Source: an uncultured Bdellovibrionales bacterium | GTDB taxonomy: Bacteria > Bdellovibrionota > Bdellovibrionia > Bdellovibrionales > UBA1609 | Length of the DNA stretch: 5,005 nucleotides | NCBI GenBank assembly: GCA_937980625.1 | Contig: CALJPJ010000233.1 | Span: 1 to 5,005, forward strand | Direction of reading: 5' to 3' | Part shown: piece by piece, positions 3,527-5,005 of the stretch | Position numbering within the stretch: the stretch's first letter is position 1 | Layout: each line of letters begins with the position of its first letter | Notes under the pieces: model-generated | Seen by the model: only the letters and a program-made list of their open reading frames with translations | What the model was told of the DNA's origin: nothing | The model's database searches: none | Position numbers and translations under genes: made by a program

Positions 3527-5005
3527 TTGGTTGATTTTAGTTATTTAAAAATAGAAAAAAATCTTGATTCACTTTTTATTTTAAAGACAAAAAATGATTT
3601 AGGCATAGATAAAATAGCTACAGAAGTTAATTCTTATAATAAATTATTTAATGTAGAAAGAGGAGTTAAGCACTTTCTAAGTTTAGACAAGCAATTAGAT
3701 GCAATTTCATTTCTAGGAGTTAATGAAGCCGAGAGCATAGAGACATCCGACTTAATAGTCTTTGCTTGGAAACATAAATGTGAAGTTTTTCCAATAAATT
3801 TAACTCAGTGTGTTCAGCAAATGAATGAGCACAAATTAGACGCCTTTGTTATTTACAATAAAAAAAGTAAGAAATTGCATTGGGCAAACCATTTTTTCTC
3901 AAGAATTAACTTATATTTTTATGAAGATGCCGGCATGCTTTGTTTATCAAACGATATTAGGCTTATTAATAAAAATAGAAAAATGACTGAAAAAGCTAGT
4001 GAGATATTTTTTAACTTAGGATGGTTACCACCTGAAATGGAAGTATTTGAAGGTGTGTTTAGCTCTGATCCTGCTAAAGTCTATAATTACTCTCTTGAAG
4101 CTAAAAAAATAGAAGAAAAAGAAACTTTTAATCTTAGCCAAATTTTTCAACCAAACTTTGATACAAACCCGTCCACAAAAGACTTTTATAATTTATTTAA
4201 AAAATCAATTAACAAAAAAGTAACAGGCCGAACTTATGTTTTAACTGGAGGTTGCGACACTCGCTTGATTGTAAGTACTATTGAAGACAAAAAAGATCAT
4301 TTGTTTTGGGCTGATAATACGCTTCACAGAAAAGATATTTATTTTGATAGTTGTATTTTTAAAAATATAGTTTCCGACTTAAGTTTAAAAGGTTTTTTAT
4401 TGGACCACAAGAAACCGATGACTGAAACTTTTGAACTATTAAATTTACCTAATGTAGAGCAGAAGTTTATTGGTCGTTTTCTTGAAAATTACCCTAAGTC
4501 AGTGAGTGGCATGTTTGGAGGGGAGTTTTTAGGCGGGGGCTATTTAGATCATGTTATCGGTAGTGACTGTCTTATTGGTAAGCCCTTATCAGATAATATT
4601 ATAAAGTTAGCTCAAAAGTATAATGATATATTAGAGCCTTATTTTATGATTAAAAATAAACCCATTAAGCAAGCATATTTTATGCGTTTGTTTTTTAAAA
4701 CAGTGATGTCAGAATTTTATTATCCACATAATGTGTGGAAAACTCCTGTTAAACATTGTCGTTTATTTACACAAAAACCATTTTTAAATAAAGATGTTTT
4801 GATTCATTTAGCTAATATAAGCCCTGAAGTATTGGCCGGTCATAAGTTTTATATGCAAGTTTATAAGGAATGTGCATCTAAATGGCTCAAGTACCCATTC
4901 CAAAATTTAGGAGTAACAATATACGATGAGTTTAAAAAGCCTGAAGAGTTTTACAGTACGGAGCATTGTAATTTTGAACCAAAGATTAAAGTTAATGACC
5001 CTTCT
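3527..5005 (+). CDS. Asparagine-synthetase-like PP-loop enzyme, C-terminus beyond the window
   Basis: The frame is open for 493 codons and runs off the right edge. Asparagine synthetase relatives adenylate a carboxylate with ATP and join it to an amine. Residues 1-230 look like a degraded glutamine amidotransferase-type domain; H118-W-x-N-H-F-F-S-R-I-N-L-Y-F-Y matches its late strand region, and L140-S-N-D-I-R-L-I corresponds to the ASEIKAL-like end. There is no N-terminal Cys, so glutamine hydrolysis is not expected. The PP-loop is L239-T-G-G-C-D-T-R246, with Thr at both Ser positions of SGGxDS. S327-G-M-F-G-G-E333-F-L-G-G-G-Y339 corresponds to the SGxGADExFGGY block but lacks the Asp. P418-F-L-N-K-D423 matches the R-PFLD region. 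First in-frame ATG codons come far downstream, so TTG 3527 is used. Such proteins occur in polysaccharide and peptide-modification clusters (lasso cyclases, beta-lactam synthetases belong to the superfamily); the substrate is unknown. Confidence 0.8.
   Translation, partial: MVDFSYLKIEKNLDSLFILKTKNDLGIDKIATEVNSYNKLFNVERGVKHFLSLDKQLDAISFLGVNEAESIETSDLIVFAWKHKCEVFPINLTQCVQQMNEHKLDAFVIYNKKSKKLHWANHFFSRINLYFYEDAGMLCLSNDIRLINKNRKMTEKASEIFFNLGWLPPEMEVFEGVFSSDPAKVYNYSLEAKKIEEKETFNLSQIFQPNFDTNPSTKDFYNLFKKSINKKVTGRTYVLTGGCDTRLIVSTIEDKKDHLFWADNTLHRKDIYFDSCIFKNIVSDLSLKGFLLDHKKPMTETFELLNLPNVEQKFIGRFLENYPKSVSGMFGGEFLGGGYLDHVIGSDCLIGKPLSDNIIKLAQKYNDILEPYFMIKNKPIKQAYFMRLFFKTVMSEFYYPHNVWKTPVKHCRLFTQKPFLNKDVLIHLANISPEVLAGHKFYMQVYKECASKWLKYPFQNLGVTIYDEFKKPEEFYSTEHCNFEPKIKVNDPS

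Overview
The window is AT-rich bacterial DNA with six protein genes on both strands; the genes at both ends run off the window. The best clue to the host is the partial elongation factor G at the left edge. Its G1/switch I region carries the AHIDSGKTTLTER and RGKDGVGAKMDSMELER signatures of the EF-G1 form known from mitochondria, spirochaetes, planctomycetes and several delta-proteobacterial lineages. With a PilZ protein, several predicted exported or lipid-anchored proteins and the low GC, this suggests (inference only) an AT-rich member of Bdellovibrionota or a related former delta-proteobacterial group.

Layout from left to right: the 5' end of fusA (minus strand, 1-197); a 246-base gap with candidate divergent promoters; aat, the leucyl/phenylalanyl-tRNA-protein transferase of the N-degron pathway (plus, 444-1148); a convergent gap of 255 bases with an intrinsic terminator for the minus-strand unit and a second hairpin; then a probable two-gene minus-strand unit read from right to left. 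That unit is an exported YafD-like endonuclease/exonuclease/phosphatase (EEP) protein (2825-2001), followed after 60 bases by a PilZ-domain protein with a C-terminal membrane anchor (1940-1404). Divergent from the EEP gene is a lipoprotein of unknown function (plus, 2908-3441). The 82 bases between them hold a striking dyad: a perfect 12-bp palindrome made of two back-to-back TATAAT hexamers, and two 13-bp arms placed symmetrically around the same centre.

After a gap of 85 bases with a good sigma70-type promoter and a 13-bp palindrome in its spacer, a long reading frame without an ATG start begins at TTG 3527 and is still open at the window end (493 codons seen). It is an asparagine-synthetase-like PP-loop enzyme with altered ATP-binding motifs and no N-terminal glutaminase cysteine.

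FusA and aat are housekeeping genes. The EEP/lipoprotein pair looks like a co-regulated envelope or secreted pair. The asparagine-synthetase-like gene could belong to a surface-polysaccharide or small-molecule pathway lying to the right of the window. No tRNA, rRNA, CRISPR array or insertion sequence was recognised.
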